A stretch of 64,000 bases of DNA, taken from contig JAODUP010001331.1 in NCBI GenBank assembly GCA_025642065.1, positions 1 to 64,000 on the forward strand. The letters are read 5' to 3'. A program made the position numbers and the translations under genes. Below the pieces are notes generated by a model that had not been told where the DNA came from, ran no database searches, and saw only the letters and a list, made by a program, of their open reading frames with translations. This DNA comes from Paralvinella palmiformis (lineage: Eukaryota > Annelida > Polychaeta > Terebellida > Alvinellidae). Below are positions 62,078 through 64,000 of this stretch, piece by piece. How positions within the stretch are numbered: the first letter of the stretch is position 1; each line of letters begins with the position of its first letter.

Positions 62078-62267
62078 CTTCCCGTTGCCAACCGATCTAC
62101 GTTAATTTTCCGGATGAATGTATCTGTACCTGGTTCCACACTGTCAAGGAAACGTACACCAGAGCGATGGCTACTTGCATCAGTGAAGGAGGAACGCTGC
62201 TTTTACCGAGTTCTGGAAATCTCCTCGAACAGCTGAAAACATTGGCTCCATCCCCGCTTGATAATGA
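62078..62267 (+). CDS. C-type lectin gene, exon 6: CTLD3 first half
   Basis: Acceptor ACTATGCCTTTAG ends at 62077; the phase-1 base makes Ala283. C286, N-F-P-D-E-C297-I-C299, W-F, then Y-T-R-A-M-A-T-C316-I-S-E-G-G-T-L-L, the classical A.A.C...GG.L helix-2 motif. Donor GA|GTGAGT, phase 2. Confidence 0.88.
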
Positions 62268-62329
62268 GTGAGTAATGAATCCTTTGATGAGTATCGTTCA
62301 GATTAACTGGATTCCAAGGTAATGTAAGT

Positions 62330-62385
62330 CGGAACCCAGATGCTAGAGGTCTGTGGCTCACCGTTATACCAGCTAGGCCATTGAG
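62330..62385 (-). mobile_element. SINE family A head fragment
   Basis: GGAACCCAGATGCTAGAGGT and TTATACCAGCTAGGCCA on the plus strand match the minus-strand family A head; body missing. Confidence 0.6.
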
Positions 62386-63051
62386 ATGATCTTATATAGC
62401 AAAACATTTATTTTCATAGAGTAATAATTAAACAACTTTACAGCTAATGTCGTAGAAAATATATATACTCTTCTACTAAAATATTTATTTATCATAATTA
62501 ACTGCGCTCATTGATAACACAGATGGTAAGTGACAATTTAATACAAAACTGATGAACAAGATGTTTTAGTTGTCTGTTGAGATCATCATGATGACTAACT
62601 GTTGTAAAAATCCAGAGTATTTAAGTCAGTACAATATCAATGTGACTTGTTTTATTATCACTCTACTTTGAGGAACTTTCTAATGACTTTCATGATTGGT
62701 GTTAATTAAAGAATGTATCTTTCAGTTCCATATTTAATTCCATTACTTAGGGATATAGAATTTTCAAGGAAACGAGTTAGAGTTATCTCGTGATACCTTT
62801 TGACATCGGCAACATACCCCAAAGTTCAATAACCGATCGATGTCACCTCAGTTATGTCTTGGAATACGAGATGTTGATTGAGTTTAGGTGTAGCCACATC
62901 AATGTCACATTGCGTCTCTCTCTCTCTCTCTTTCTCTCACTATGTGTGTGTGTGTTTTGTGTGTGTGTATACTCCAACTGTCAGGTGTATACACATCATA
63001 GTCTGGCATATATTAATACGAATATTAATCCAGCTGATTGCTGTGTTTCAG

Positions 63052-63254
63052 CAAATGGATAGGAATCAGTGATGGGTTCACCAATGGGGTGTTCCGTGGG
63101 ACAGACGGTGCTGCCATCACTTGGGCTTCCTGGAAAGATACAAACGAACCGAAAGGAGATTCGAATTACGACTGCGTTCGAATTAATACTGACGGAGAAA
63201 TGTTTGTGGAAGATTGTTCTAAAGACGAAGAGTTCATTTGTCAAGAACCACCTG
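63052..63254 (+). CDS. C-type lectin gene, exon 7: CTLD3 second half
   Basis: Acceptor TGTGTTTCAG ends at 63051. K-W-I-G-I (347-351) is the WIGL motif; W-A-S-W-K-D-T-N-E-P-K (370-380) is the W...EPN loop with Lys for Asn; then C387, V-E-D-C401 (WND replaced by VED) and F-I-C409. The best-preserved of the three CTLDs, but with an altered calcium site. Exon length equals that of exon 3 (203 bases). Donor G|GTTAGT, phase 1, so at least one more exon lies past the window. Confidence 0.9.
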
Positions 63255-63460
63255 GTTAGTAGAAAGACAAACCCAGTTTATTCGAACCACATTCTTGCAT
63301 TTCGTAACAAGTCACGGAATACAGCAAAGTCAAAGATTAAAATAAATAACATCAGTAGCAACCACCACAACAAATATAACATTAATGACAATAGAATGAT
63401 GCTGATGAGTGTGATGATTATGATGATGACAAAGATAATGATAATTATGATGATACTACC

Positions 63461-63462
63461 AG

Positions 63463-63495
<33 letters not shown>

Positions 63496-63699
63496 TACTA
63501 CTACTAAACTTGATACTATTACTACTACTCTAATACTAATACTACTATTGCGAATACCACCAAAACCACCAGCACTACCATCGCCATTATCACCACTACC
63601 ACCACCACCACTACTACTACTACTACCTACTACTACTATTACTTCTACTACTATTACTACTACTACTATTGCTATTACTTCTACTACTACTACTACTCT

Positions 63700-63730
<31 letters not shown>

Positions 63731-63765
63731 CCTACTATTTTTACTACTACCACTACTACTACTAT

Positions 63766-63805
<40 letters not shown>
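63461..63805. repeat. (TAC)n array
   Basis: Long TAC/ACT trinucleotide array with ACC and TTC interruptions, giving spurious poly-Val and poly-Thr/Leu frames. Confidence 0.97.
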
Positions 63806-63806
<1 letters not shown>

Positions 63807-63920
63807 TTTTGTTTGAGTATGGCGACAAAATGTTACAACGTTAATAGGTGTCAAAAACCTGACACATTTTATTATATGACATGACTCCGGCAAGTAGAGG
63901 TTTAAAAAATATTGATTCTA

Positions 63921-63924
<4 letters not shown>

Positions 63925-63975
<51 letters not shown>
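63925..63975. repeat. (ATT)n microsatellite
   Basis: ATT repeats at the right edge; by analogy with other loci here it might be the tail of a SINE or LINE, but none is visible. Confidence 0.95.
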
Positions 63976-64000
63976 GTTGTAGTTGTTGTTATTATTATTT

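Noticed and set aside
63445..63884. Poly-Val and poly-Thr/Leu frames
   Set aside because: Translation of the (TAC)n array.

Overview
This window reads as an AT-rich, intron-bearing animal nuclear genome. Exons are short, with GT-AG borders and phases that agree across introns. The rest is dominated by microsatellites, tRNA-derived SINEs, LINE fragments and decayed DNA transposons. The identifiable genes (an LNX-type RING protein, a CD225/dispanin membrane protein, a tandem C-type lectin, THAP-domain sequences) and the SINE- and microsatellite-rich texture suggest a marine invertebrate, most likely a mollusc or another lophotrochozoan. That placement is inference; no rRNA, mitochondrial or other taxonomically decisive marker is present.

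Layout. 1-1550 is a near-perfect fold-back inverted repeat with a homopolymer-rich, poor-quality-looking core, possibly an assembly artefact. 2617-2924 (minus) is the first coding exon of an LNX-like E3 ubiquitin ligase whose other exons would lie left of the window. About 3-35 kb is mostly non-coding: microsatellites, two tRNA-derived SINE families, two LINE 3' ends, a minisatellite, (TCAC)n arrays and a CpG-rich block at 26.4-27.4 kb. 35745-39375 (plus) is a complete two-exon gene for a 430-residue CD225/dispanin-family protein with a long acidic N-terminal region carrying repeated tyrosine motifs. 40.4-42.3 kb holds a decayed THAP-domain (P-element-like) transposon, followed by a second, intact-looking THAP first exon at 42.8 kb. 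44.17-46.84 kb is a pogo/Tigger-like transposon relic with very long terminal inverted repeats; related solo arms lie at 15.3-16.5 and 50.8-51.9 kb. 47.68-48.69 kb is an 80-bp satellite with a six-unit higher-order structure, most units carrying the palindrome TGACGTCA. 55080-63254 (plus) is the 5' part of a secreted or membrane C-type lectin gene: a signal-peptide exon and three C-type lectin domains, each split over two exons. It continues beyond the right edge.

How the genes relate. No operon or pathway links the three host genes; they look like independent transcription units in a repeat-rich landscape. LNX-type proteins act in ubiquitin signalling, dispanins in membranes, and CTLD proteins in extracellular recognition. 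A link to innate immunity for the last two is suggested by family knowledge only. Many microsatellites here can be traced to mobile elements, as SINE or LINE 3' tails or as expansions inside a SINE body.
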